Source: Deltaproteobacteria bacterium (GTDB lineage: Bacteria; Desulfobacterota; Desulfobacteria; C00003060). From it: DNA of 12,864 nucleotides. Each line of letters begins with the position of its first letter. The first letter of the stretch is position 1. A program made the translations under genes and the position numbers. Below the pieces are notes generated by a model. The model did not search any database. It was not told the origin of the DNA and worked only from the letters and a program-made list of their open reading frames with translations. The DNA lies in NCBI GenBank assembly GCA_030667105.1, contig DAOUWN010000023.1, positions 1-12,864 on the forward strand. The letters run 5' to 3'. Below are positions 1 to 5,576 of this stretch, piece after piece.

Positions 1-717
1 AGGCGAGAGCCCTACCAGCCCCCCGGGACCCACTGAAGCCGTAGGATAATTGCCGGACTCCCCGAAACTGATTACACCGGCAAAGAACTCGCTGTTAAAA
101 GCCGCAAGCCTCCCAATCCCTGTATAGCCGAGCTTGAGCATCTCAGCGTGGATAGCTGATCCAAGTTCCCATTCCGTGATCCCCTCTTGAATCATGTCCG
201 GTATCTCGTCGTAGATGGCCTTATGCCTCTTTCCGGCTTCTCGAATCAGGCCTACTTCGTAATCCGACTTGATAGAACGAATCATGGCCAGCATCAAACT
301 GATATCTTCAAACACACTCTCATGAAAGGCCCCTGAGAGCTTTTTGAACATGGAAACCGGAACAGTGGCCTCATCCAGTCCGAGCCGAGCTACATGGTGA
401 CCGTGCGCCTTCAGCCCTTCCGGGATCTCTGCAAAGCTCTTGAGACGAACCAGAGTCCTGAGAGGGGTTTCTTTTTCTGCCCGCTCAAAGCTCCGTCGTA
501 TGAAAAAGATCGCCTCTCCCTCAGCCGGAACAAAGAGGACGCCTTTTTGTAACGTGCCAGTATAATAGAATATATTTATGCCATCAACGATGACGGCACC
601 GCTAAAGGAAGCCCCATCCAGTCCTTTCTGAAGCCTTGAAATCCGGCCAAAAATCTCTTCAGGAGGTACAAGATTGTAGCTACACGTTACACCGCTTTGA
701 GAAAGTTGTGACATCAT
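1..717 (-). CDS. M24/creatinase-type aminopeptidase (Xaa-Pro peptidase family), C-terminal part outside window
   Basis: The reverse strand reads open without a stop from an ATG at 717 to the window edge (239 codons). The N-terminal ~150 residues fit a creatinase N-terminal domain. They are followed by the typical junction to the pita-bread catalytic domain: 'IRSIKSDYEVGLIREAGKRH', then 'EGITEWELGSAIHAEMLKLGY' split over the next ~30 residues, then a segment ending 'ASVGPGG'. In the family these precede the metal-binding Asp/His/Glu residues, which lie beyond base 1 and cannot be checked. Known members are cytosolic metal-dependent peptidases that remove N-terminal residues before proline, but some are creatinase-like or inactive. 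Start: ATG ATG at 717/714 with AGGTGAG just upstream; a GTG two codons further up overlaps that ribosome site and is less likely. The gene diverges from the ECF sigma gene. The family assignment is fairly safe; the substrate is unknown. Confidence 0.8.
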   Translation of the reverse strand, partial: MMSQLSQSGVTCSYNLVPPEEIFGRISRLQKGLDGASFSGAVIVDGINIFYYTGTLQKGVLFVPAEGEAIFFIRRSFERAEKETPLRTLVRLKSFAEIPEGLKAHGHHVARLGLDEATVPVSMFKKLSGAFHESVFEDISLMLAMIRSIKSDYEVGLIREAGKRHKAIYDEIPDMIQEGITEWELGSAIHAEMLKLGYTGIGRLAAFNSEFFAGVISFGESGNYPTASVGPGGLVGLSP

Positions 718-917
718 ATAACTCACCTATTCTGCACATCTGGTGGAGCCAGATATAACCAAAACGCGGGAAAAGGTCAATCACCGTCATATCTGTCGCC
801 GTAGTTGCCGATTGAAAAGCCCACGAATTTGCGATATACAACTAAACTCGTGAGAGAGCCGTTTGGTTCCGGGGAAGCACTGGTAGCAGCTAGACATGAT
901 TTTTTTCTGAATAACTG
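718..917. promoter_or_regulatory. Divergent intergenic region (peptidase / sigma factor)
   Basis: About 200 bases separate the divergent peptidase and sigma-factor genes, so both promoters probably lie here. A small perfect hairpin (ATCTGG 738-743, CCAGAT 749-754, 5-base loop) sits about 21 bases upstream of the peptidase start. I cannot point to a convincing -35/-10 pair. An open frame on the minus strand (777-980) crosses this spacer into the sigma gene but has no coding look. Confidence 0.3.
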
Positions 918-928
918 GTGTCTGACGA
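901..928 (+). repeat. Motif shared with 2292-2318 (copy A), at the sigma-factor start
   Basis: A T-run followed by TGA and then ACTGGTGTCTGACGA lies exactly across the GTG start of the sigma gene. Nearly the same string (T-run, TGAGA, ATTGGTGTCTAACAA) lies 36-62 bases upstream of the anti-sigma gene. The shared core is TGGTGTCT(A/G)AC(A/G)A. It could be a regulatory site or a duplication remnant. Confidence 0.4.
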
Positions 929-1523
929 GGTAGATAAACATTTTGGGGATGAGAGCACACTTGTTTCTCTTCTCAAGCAACGGCAGGAGGAGGCATTTCG
1001 TGTTCTCGTCAGGCGATATGAGACCAGAGTCTTCAGCATCGCCTATGGTATCACCTTAGATAGAGAAGAGAGCTTGGATATAGTCCAGGAAGTTTTCCTA
1101 AAGGTATACCAGAACATCCATGGCTTTAGAGAGGAATCAAGGCTTTCGACCTGGCTCCATCGTATTACGGTCAACCTGTGCCTTAACTGGAAGAAAAGAT
1201 GGAAACGGCGGTTCAGATGGCATCATCAACCCCTTGAAAGAGACCAATCCGGTAATGACCTGAAGTCGGGAACCGAGGCTCATTATCCAGACGCTCTTTA
1301 CGAAAAAAAGGAATTTGAGAAGATATTTTGGGATAGGCTTAACGAGTTACCGGAAAAGACAAGGGCTGTATTTGTACTCAAGGAGGTGGAAGGCCTTTCC
1401 TATGATGAGATTGCCAAGACATTAGGCGTAAGGACGGGGACAGTCAGTTCCCGGCTCTTTTATGCTCGCAAGAGGCTAAAGAAGTCGCTAAAGCAGTATC
1501 TGGAAGAGGGTAAGGATTCGTGA
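918..1523 (+). CDS. ECF (RpoE-type) RNA polymerase sigma factor
   Basis: This 201-residue protein has the two-domain layout of extracytoplasmic-function sigma factors. Region 2 is at about residues 25-92, with 'DIVQEVFLKVYQNI' (region 2.2, core polymerase contact) and 'STWLHRITVNLCLNWKKR' (2.3/2.4, -10 recognition). Region 4 is at about 135-197, with 'LPEKTRAVFVLKEVEGLSYDEIA' split over its first helices and then a helix-turn-helix around 'LGVRTGTVSSRLFYARKRL'. Such factors direct polymerase to stress or envelope promoters and are usually held by a membrane anti-sigma factor; a candidate is encoded at 2354. The start is GTG at 918 because an in-frame TAA lies at 912 and there is no later ATG, GTG or TTG before the conserved region. 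There is no clear ribosome site, and the start lies inside a motif repeated upstream of the anti-sigma gene. The stop is 16 bases before the next gene. Family call is firm; the ECF subgroup is not assigned. Confidence 0.93.
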   Translation: MSDEVDKHFGDESTLVSLLKQRQEEAFRVLVRRYETRVFSIAYGITLDREESLDIVQEVFLKVYQNIHGFREESRLSTWLHRITVNLCLNWKKRWKRRFRWHHQPLERDQSGNDLKSGTEAHYPDALYEKKEFEKIFWDRLNELPEKTRAVFVLKEVEGLSYDEIAKTLGVRTGTVSSRLFYARKRLKKSLKQYLEEGKDS

Positions 1524-1539
1524 AAAAAGGAGAGTGAAG

Positions 1540-1992
1540 ATGACGCGATTCAAGAAACTTCATCTGTTGCTTCTGTTGGTTGTTCTGACCGGGGTATTGG
1601 CAGCTCCAATCCGGGCAGAGCGCAATATAGATGTCGTCGTTAAGACCGTCCTGGCATCTCACGGGGCCAAATACTTTGACCCGCGTCTGTCCAGCGTTAT
1701 AGAGGAACTGCAGTCCGTATTCCGGTACTCCTCATACCGACTCCTCAGCCAAGACCGTATAAATGTCCGTATGAGTGAGACCGGTGTGGTTTCGCTTCCA
1801 GGAAACAGGATTTTGAAGATCACGCCTATGGGTGTTACGGGAAACAGAGTAGAGCTGCGACTTGTGATCCTGAAAAAAAGGAGAGTGATCTTTGAAACCG
1901 TGATCCAGCTCCTCAATCACGGCAGCATTATCGTTGGCGGCCCCAAACACAAAGACGGTTCCCTGCTGTTTAACATCTCCGCTTCATTTTAG
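1540..1992 (+). CDS. Exported protein of unknown function in sigma-factor operon
   Basis: A 150-residue product starting MTRFKKLHLLLLL, with a clear Sec signal peptide (basic n-region, Leu/Val-rich core to about residue 22, cleavage near 'PIRA'), so probably periplasmic or outer-membrane. The mature part contains 'SSVIEELQSVFRYSSYRLLS' (about residues 49-68), then several beta-like strands and a glycine-rich end 'GSIIVGGPKHKDGSLLF'. I recall similar small proteins next to ECF sigma genes in Desulfobacterota but know no assigned function. Start chosen at ATG 1540 because AAGGAG lies 7 bases upstream; a GTG two codons earlier is too close to that site. It follows the sigma gene by 16 bases and is almost certainly co-transcribed with it. 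It ends with TAG, which adjoins repeat copy 1. Confidence 0.78.
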   Translation: MTRFKKLHLLLLLVVLTGVLAAPIRAERNIDVVVKTVLASHGAKYFDPRLSSVIEELQSVFRYSSYRLLSQDRINVRMSETGVVSLPGNRILKITPMGVTGNRVELRLVILKKRRVIFETVIQLLNHGSIIVGGPKHKDGSLLFNISASF

Positions 1993-2028
1993 TCCCGCGG
2001 TTGTGTAATTCGTGCTCTTTCTGGCAGA
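1991..2028 (+). repeat. 38-bp post-stop repeat, copy 1
   Basis: It begins AGTCC, directly overlapping the TAG stop of the exported-protein gene, and ends CTTTCTGGCAGA. It aligns without gaps to copies at 4502-4539 (27 of 38 identical by eye) and 5577-5614 (minus strand). The 3' end can fold into a small hairpin (TTTCT/AGAAA around GGC). Confidence 0.6.
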
Positions 2029-2056
2029 AAACAAGAAGACAACCACGCCATTTTCT

Positions 2057-2235
2057 AACCCGGACAAGCTGCCACCAAGAAAAAACACTATCACGAAAGC
2101 ACGAAAAAAAGATTTCCAGCAAAATTTCGTGTCTTCGTGCTTTCGCGGTAAATTGTAACACTTTAGCGCTTTTCAAAAGGCTAAACTCCTACGGTAAATT
2201 TTGTTTTCTCTTTCTTGTTCCGGCTTGTCCGGGTT
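2057..2235. repeat. Nested inverted-repeat element, MITE-like
   Basis: The outer ends are a perfect 13-bp inverted repeat: AACCCGGACAAGC at 2057-2069 and GCTTGTCCGGGTT at 2223-2235. The similarity continues inward with gaps (ACCAAGAAA against ACAAGAAA). Inside is a second perfect 12-bp inverted repeat: CGAAAGCACGAA at 2094-2105 and TTCGTGCTTTCG at 2134-2145, with a 28-base loop. This fills most of the 361-base gap (1993-2353) between the exported-protein gene and the anti-sigma gene. There is no transposase frame, so it would be non-autonomous. An open plus-strand frame through it (2001-2315) looks spurious. Confidence 0.6.
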
Positions 2236-2291
2236 GGAGCTCGAACTGCAGAGGGCCAGAAAAACCCTGCCTTTTTTGTTTTTTGAGTGAG

Positions 2292-2318
2292 TTTTTTTTG
2301 AGAATTGGTGTCTAACAA
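2292..2318 (+). repeat. Motif shared with 901-928 (copy B), upstream of anti-sigma gene
   Basis: T-run, TGAGA, then ATTGGTGTCTAACAA, matching the string at the sigma-factor start. It begins 62 and ends 36 bases before the anti-sigma ATG, a plausible place for promoter elements. A GTG here opens a 23-codon frame overlapping the anti-sigma start, probably without meaning. Confidence 0.4.
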
Positions 2319-2353
2319 AGCAAATGTCAATTACCTGATGAGGATAAAAGCTC

Positions 2354-2908
2354 ATGAAAATGGACCCAACTATTTGTAATCCAGCCATATTGAACCGTTT
2401 CTTTGATCAAGAACTCGGGCCGGATGAATATGCTCTGATGAGCGAACACATAAAACACTGCCCTTCCTGTCAAAAGGCACTCCAAGATGCTGAAGCCATC
2501 TCTGCCCTTTTTAGGACGGGTTTAGATAAAGAGCTTTCTCGTGCTAAACTTGAAAGAGTTGAAGAAAGGGTGTTGGCTTTCATCCGGAAAAAGAAAACTC
2601 CATGGTGGTTGAAACTTGGACGCCTGCTTGTAGTCAGGAGGTTCTATGTCCCTGCCACAGCCGTTATTGCAGGACTTGTCCTTTACTTTTCTTTTCTGGC
2701 GCCTCCCACCTCAGTGTCTGGCCCCAGCGCTATCATAAACTCTTTGAAGGGCAATGTGGGATCTGTCATGATTTTGGAAACACCGAAAACACACCAGACC
2801 ATTCTATGGTTCAGTGAACCTCTGATCTCAGGTGATGAAGATAATGGAATTGAAGAAAATCAAAGCACTGTTTCAACCTATTCAAAAAGACTGTGTCTGA
2901 TGTCTTAA
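2354..2908 (+). CDS. Zinc-finger (zf-HC2) anti-sigma factor, single membrane segment
   Basis: This 184-residue protein has the N-terminal signature of ZAS-type anti-sigma factors: His32-x3-Cys36-x2-Cys39 within 'HIKHCPSC', preceded by the helix 'NRFFDQELGPDEYALMSEH'. A linker of charged helix (about 45-80) leads to one transmembrane segment at about 97-115 ('YVPATAVIAGLVLYFSFLA'), leaving a ~68-residue outer part that contains 'GNVGSVMILETPKTHQTILW'. In the family the cytoplasmic zinc domain binds an ECF sigma factor and releases it on an envelope signal; the partner is inferred to be the factor encoded at 918. ATG at 2354 has AGGA 9 bases upstream. Unusually, the gene is not adjacent to the sigma gene but separated by one exported-protein gene and a repeat-rich spacer. 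Function likely; pairing inferred. Confidence 0.82.
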   Translation: MKMDPTICNPAILNRFFDQELGPDEYALMSEHIKHCPSCQKALQDAEAISALFRTGLDKELSRAKLERVEERVLAFIRKKKTPWWLKLGRLLVVRRFYVPATAVIAGLVLYFSFLAPPTSVSGPSAIINSLKGNVGSVMILETPKTHQTILWFSEPLISGDEDNGIEENQSTVSTYSKRLCLMS

Positions 2909-2932
2909 TATGAAGAATCAGGAGGTGGAAAA

Positions 2933-3259
2933 ATGAAAAAGAAAAAAGTCCTTACTGTTGTACTCGCAACTATCTTATGTTTCTCCTTTGTCGCAACTTC
3001 CGCTTGGGCAGGTTCCGAACAACGTTACAGATGGGAAGGGATAGCCATAGGCCTGGGAGCTGCTATTGTGGGAAATGCTCTCCTTAACGGCTGTTATTAT
3101 CAGCCTCCTCCGGCGCCTGTTTATTATAGCCGCCCGGTTGTTTATTATAGTCCGCCACCTGTTTATGTTGCGCCGCCAGTTGTGCGTTACGGTCCTGCAC
3201 CCCGGCGTCCTTATGGACATTGGAAACGACATGGTCCGCATCGTCACTGGCGTCGGTAA
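2933..3259 (+). CDS. Exported Tyr/Pro-rich protein with basic His-rich tail
   Basis: A 108-residue protein with a Sec signal peptide (residues 1-26, MKKKKVL... ending 'TSAWA'). A short glycine-zipper-like stretch 'GIAIGLGAAIVG' (about 36-47) follows, then seven-residue repeats 'PVYYSRP', 'VVYYSPP', 'PVYVAPP' (about 62-82) and a tail rich in Arg, His and Trp. The repeats show in the DNA as a 21-base period (TTTATTATAG at 3120 and 3141, related copy at 3162). Low-complexity periplasmic or surface proteins of this kind are common but have no fixed function. The ribosome site AGGAGG lies 7 bases before the ATG, and the gene starts 24 bases after the anti-sigma stop, so it is very probably co-transcribed. 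Existence well supported; role unknown. Confidence 0.78.
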   Translation: MKKKKVLTVVLATILCFSFVATSAWAGSEQRYRWEGIAIGLGAAIVGNALLNGCYYQPPPAPVYYSRPVVYYSPPPVYVAPPVVRYGPAPRRPYGHWKRHGPHRHWRR

Positions 3260-3298
3260 GTTAGAAGAATTCGCTTTCTTGAAAGGGGGTAAAAGGCT

Positions 3299-3658
3299 AT
3301 GAAGAAGCGATCGTTAGCAGCATTGGCAGTTACAGTTTTGGGTATGGTTTTTCTCTTTGCAGTCGTTAACGCAGCTCAGCAGGCGGCTGATGAAATAACC
3401 ATGAATTCAAAGGTCTACGAAAAGCATAAAAAGGCCCTTGTCACCTTGACGCACAAGAAACACAATGTGGACTACAAGATTTCTTGCACGGACTGTCACC
3501 ATGTCTTCAAAGACGGCAAGAATATCTGGAAAGAGGGGGACGAGGTTCAAAAATGCGATGCCTGCCACAGTGAATCCAAAGCGCCAACTGGAAAAGATGC
3601 GCCAAAACTAAGCAAGAAGGAAAAGATTGCAAAATACCATTACTCAGCCATTCACTAG
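3299..3658 (+). CDS. Class III (c3-type) multihaem cytochrome c, N-terminal part ending at in-frame TAG
   Basis: The 119-residue frame has a signal peptide (to about residue 25, 'VVNA'). Then come the class III axial-ligand motif 'THKKH' (His52, His55), haem motif 1 C63-T-D-C66-H67 followed by a second His (CxxCHH, typical of c3), and haem motif 2 C86-D-A-C89-H90. Such proteins are periplasmic low-potential electron carriers in sulfate- and metal-reducing bacteria. The frame stops at TAG 3656-3658, but the same frame continues for 30 more codons with two further haem motifs, so the ancestral gene ran to 3751 (four haems, about 150 residues). Start: ATG 3299, with a purine-rich GGGGGT/AAAGG stretch upstream. 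As written, the protein would hold two of four haems. A nonsense mutation, a sequence error or read-through are all possible. Confidence 0.82.
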   Translation: MKKRSLAALAVTVLGMVFLFAVVNAAQQAADEITMNSKVYEKHKKALVTLTHKKHNVDYKISCTDCHHVFKDGKNIWKEGDEVQKCDACHSESKAPTGKDAPKLSKKEKIAKYHYSAIH

Positions 3659-3751
3659 AACTGTGTGGGATGTCACAAGGACTTGAAGAAGGCTGGCAAG
3701 CCTACCGGCCCTACGGTGTGCAAGCAGTGCCATCCCCAAGAACCGTCCTGA
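3659..3751 (+). pseudogene. In-frame C-terminal continuation of the cytochrome beyond the TAG codon
   Basis: Directly after the TAG, in the same frame, come 30 sense codons and a [33 protein letters not shown]. This supplies haem motifs 3 (C122-C125-H126, counting the TAG as residue 120) and 4 (C141-C144-H145). The spacing and the '[14 protein letters not shown]' context are what I expect of class III cytochromes, where the position of the TAG usually holds Lys, Asp or another polar residue. No frameshift is needed. The lack of other damage means that the stop is recent, is an error, or is read through. Confidence 0.75.
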
Positions 3752-3766
3752 TTCCCGCCCGCGAAG

Positions 3767-3805
3767 CGCTGCCGTCAAGGCAAAATCTTTGCCTTGACGG
3801 CAGCG
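3767..3805 (+). terminator. Strong 18-bp hairpin after the cytochrome gene
   Basis: CGCTGCCGTCAAGGCAAA (3767-3784) and its exact complement (3788-3805) surround a 3-base loop, 16 bases past the TGA at 3751 and 62 bases before the OmpA-lipoprotein ATG. No T-tract follows on either strand, so it may be a weak terminator, or a 3' end protector or processing site that sets different levels for the genes on its two sides. Confidence 0.5.
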
Positions 3806-3867
3806 TCGGTAAAGGCTATAGAAAATCACTCCACAAAAAAACTACTAGCAACAAAGGAGGCTGGGTG

Positions 3868-4503
3868 ATGAAAAGAACAATTTCAATCATTTTATGTCTC
3901 GCGCTGGCGAGCTGTTTTTATTCCTGTGCAGGGCCGACATATCAACAAAGAGGAGCGAAAACAGGAGTTCTAATTGGGGCGGCAGGAGGCGCAATTCTAG
4001 GCCAGGTAATCGGCAGAAATACAGAAGCCACGCTTTTGGGGGCAGGAATTGGCGCCGCCGTGGGTGGTTTGTCCGGTCATCAAATCGGCGCGTACATGGA
4101 CAGACAGGAGCAAGAATTGAGGGCCGTTTTGGCTGCAAGCGAGGCCGCGAGTATCCAGAGGACACAGAATGTTTTGACGGCCACGTTTCAGTCCGAAGTT
4201 ATGTTTGATTTTGACTCGGCAACCTTGAAATCAGGCGCATATGCGGAGATCGGCAGAGTCGCCAACGTATTGAACAGGTACCCACAGACGACAATCAGAG
4301 TCGAGGGTCATACTGACTCAAAAGGTTCCGAACAGTATAATCAAGATTTGTCTCAAAGGCGGGCGCAGGCGGTAAAGGATGCCTTGACACAAAGGGGAGT
4401 AGATTCAAGAAGAATACAGACCATTGGCTTCGGTGAGTCACAGCCCATATCTTCAAGTGACGCTATGAATAGGAGAGTGAATATCGTAATCATACCCATT
4501 TAG
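3868..4503 (+). CDS. OmpA-domain (Pal/YiaD-like) lipoprotein with glycine zipper
   Basis: A 211-residue protein whose signal peptide ends in a lipobox (L13-A-S-C16; a second Cys at 20), so it should be lipidated and placed in the outer membrane. Residues ~28-70 form a glycine-zipper segment ('GVLIGAAGGAILGQVIG', 'LLGAGIGAAVGGLSG'). From about 100 onward is a complete OmpA C-terminal peptidoglycan-binding domain: 'VMFDFDSATLK', then 'VEGHTDSKGSEQYNQDLSQR' with the conserved Asp, then 'RAQAV' and a final 'NRRVNIVI' with the conserved Arg pair. It thus tethers outer membrane and peptidoglycan. The start is ATG 3868, with AAGGAGG 7 bases upstream. An open extension back to 3670 runs over the cytochrome's C-terminal coding sequence and the hairpin and is rejected. 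It stops with TAG, which overlaps repeat copy 2. Confidence 0.9.
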   Translation: MKRTISIILCLALASCFYSCAGPTYQQRGAKTGVLIGAAGGAILGQVIGRNTEATLLGAGIGAAVGGLSGHQIGAYMDRQEQELRAVLAASEAASIQRTQNVLTATFQSEVMFDFDSATLKSGAYAEIGRVANVLNRYPQTTIRVEGHTDSKGSEQYNQDLSQRRAQAVKDALTQRGVDSRRIQTIGFGESQPISSSDAMNRRVNIVIIPI

Positions 4504-4539
4504 TCCGTTAGTAATAAAATTCGTGTTTTTTCTAGCAGA
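4502..4539 (+). repeat. 38-bp post-stop repeat, copy 2
   Basis: It begins AGTCCGTTAG inside the TAG stop of the OmpA-lipoprotein gene and ends TTTTTTCTAGCAGA. It is ungapped against the minus-strand copy at 5577-5614 (31 of 38 identical by eye). Its 3' end can form TTTTCT/AGAAAA around a 3-base loop, 33 bases before the next gene. Confidence 0.62.
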
Positions 4540-4572
4540 AAATAGAACAGTCAAGACAGGGATGTTAAAAGC

Positions 4573-4947
4573 ATGAAAATCTTTGGGGCAGCTTTGCTGT
4601 TAATGATTTGTTTTTCTCCTGTGAATTCCTTTGCTGAATGTATCAAAGGGGACTGTACGAATGGACAAGGGACTTTTCTCCATCCCAACGGTGACAAATA
4701 CGCGGGCCATTTTAAGGATGGCAAGATGCATGGGAAAGGGGCTCTGACTTCTCATGACGGCGCAAAATATGTGGGTGAGTTCAACAACGACATGTTAAAT
4801 GGACAAGGGATTCTGATCCGTCCCAACGGCGTCAAATACGTGGGGCAGTTCAAGAACAATAAATTGGACGGCAAAGGAACTTTGACCTCGCCTGACGGGA
4901 AAGAATTGGTGGGTCAGTTCAAAAATGGCGAGTTTGTAGGGAAATAA
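4573..4947 (+). CDS. Exported MORN-repeat protein
   Basis: A 124-residue protein with a Sec signal peptide (about residues 1-21, 'SPVNSFA' then Glu), then nothing but MORN repeats of period 23: units starting near 41 ('DKYAGHFKDGKMHGKG'), 64 ('AKYVGEFNNDMLNGQG'), 87 ('VKYVGQFKNNKLDGKG') and a partial at 110 ('KELVGQFKNGEFVGK'), with another partial before residue 40. MORN repeats form a small beta sheet used for protein or lipid contacts; in bacteria they are mostly in uncharacterised exported proteins. No catalytic domain is present. The ribosome site is only moderate (AGGGA about 12 bases upstream of the ATG). The gene is 69 bases after the OmpA-lipoprotein stop, past repeat copy 2. The DNA shows the matching ~69-base tandem structure. 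Fold is certain; role unknown. Confidence 0.85.
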   Translation: MKIFGAALLLMICFSPVNSFAECIKGDCTNGQGTFLHPNGDKYAGHFKDGKMHGKGALTSHDGAKYVGEFNNDMLNGQGILIRPNGVKYVGQFKNNKLDGKGTLTSPDGKELVGQFKNGEFVGK

Positions 4948-4994
4948 CCGAGAAGAGTTGTCACAGGGTTTGAGATTGAGTTTGGGGACAAAAG

Positions 4995-5318
4995 ATGCGA
5001 AAGGCATTATTCATAATAGCCTTTCTGTTTGGTTCAACAGCAGCATGGGCGTGCCATGATTGGCATTTTTACAACGACTGGGATTGGCATTACCGGTGGC
5101 CAAGATACAGATGGCACACAGGCATACGATCATACCCCTATCCAGTTTGGATAGAAAAGAAAGGGCCAAGTATTGCCGAGCAAAAAAAGGAAGAAGCAAG
5201 AATAAGAGAAGAACGGCTGGAAAAGACCAGGCTACGTAATGAAGCCTATAAGGAGGAACGCGGGCGCTATCCCATTCCGAAAATAGTTCTATCCCCAAAC
5301 CACCCGCAATCAGAGTAA
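4995..5318 (+). CDS. Small exported His/Trp-rich protein with charged helical C-terminus
   Basis: A 107-residue protein with a signal peptide (MRKALFIIAFLFGSTAAWA, then Cys20). A lipobox reading (A-W-A-C) is possible but not canonical, so it is either a lipoprotein or cleaved by signal peptidase I. Residues 21-50 are dense in His, Trp, Tyr and Asp ('HDWHFYNDWDWHYRWPRYRW'), a composition that could bind metal or haem, though this is only inference. Residues ~59-90 form a strongly charged Glu/Lys/Arg helix ('EQKKEEARIREERLEKTRLR'). GGGG lies 7-10 bases before the ATG. It is the last plus-strand gene of the sigma-factor set, 47 bases after the MORN gene, and in style resembles the protein at 2933. 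I do not recognise a family. Confidence 0.72.
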   Translation: MRKALFIIAFLFGSTAAWACHDWHFYNDWDWHYRWPRYRWHTGIRSYPYPVWIEKKGPSIAEQKKEEARIREERLEKTRLRNEAYKEERGRYPIPKIVLSPNHPQSE

Positions 5319-5344
5319 ACACTCGGCTTTGGCAAGATTGATAC

Positions 5345-5550
5345 ATTCGTAAAAAGTCGAATTCAGCGAATCTGTCATTTCGATCGCGCCGACTTCGCCA
5401 TGCCTACTTCGCCGAAGCTTCGAAGGCTGAAAGTAGCGCTGGCTACGAGCTCTCCGCCGAAGGCTTCGGCCCGCAGGCGGACGGCTGAAAGGGAGAAATC
5501 TTATGCTTTCGGTATGTTACATAAGAAAGCTTTCTCGCTACGTGCGTTCG
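5345..5550. repeat. Diverged palindromic element interrupted by a palindrome-rich insert
   Basis: TGTCATTTCGA (5373-5383) and GAGAAATCTT (5493-5502) are the two blocks of the left arm seen intact at 6344-6372. Here they are about 110 bases apart instead of 8. A degenerate right arm follows (5527-5550, starting AAGCTTTCTCGCTACG; compare AAGATTTCTCCCTACG at 6403). The insert (about 5384-5490) holds its own palindromes, e.g. CTTCGCCGAAG and TCCGCC...GGCGGA. The flank from 5345 (ATTCGTAAAAAGTCGAAT) adds a 5-bp hairpin. This fills most of the 302-base spacer 5319-5620; I see no gene in it. Confidence 0.55.
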
Positions 5551-5576
5551 GATCCGGCAGAAACGATAAAGCAAAA

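Noticed and set aside
2001..2315. 104-codon open frame on the plus strand
   Set aside because: It runs through the nested inverted-repeat element and a post-stop repeat, has no ribosome site and a Cys/Phe-rich composition typical of chance frames.
3299..3751. General reassignment of TAG to pyrrolysine in this genome
   Set aside because: Three otherwise intact genes in the window end with TAG, and no pyl gene is visible here; only local read-through remains possible.
3670..3867. N-terminal extension of the OmpA lipoprotein back to an ATG at 3670
   Set aside because: It would bury the signal peptide and lipobox, runs in another frame over the cytochrome's haem motifs 3 and 4 and through the 18-bp hairpin, and ignores the AAGGAGG before ATG 3868.
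1991..4539. Read-through of the TAG codons at 1990 and 4501 into the 38-bp repeat as conserved protein tails
   Set aside because: The two tails would share a frame and some residues, but base changes fall at all codon positions and the third copy starts past its stop, so conservation is at the DNA or RNA level.
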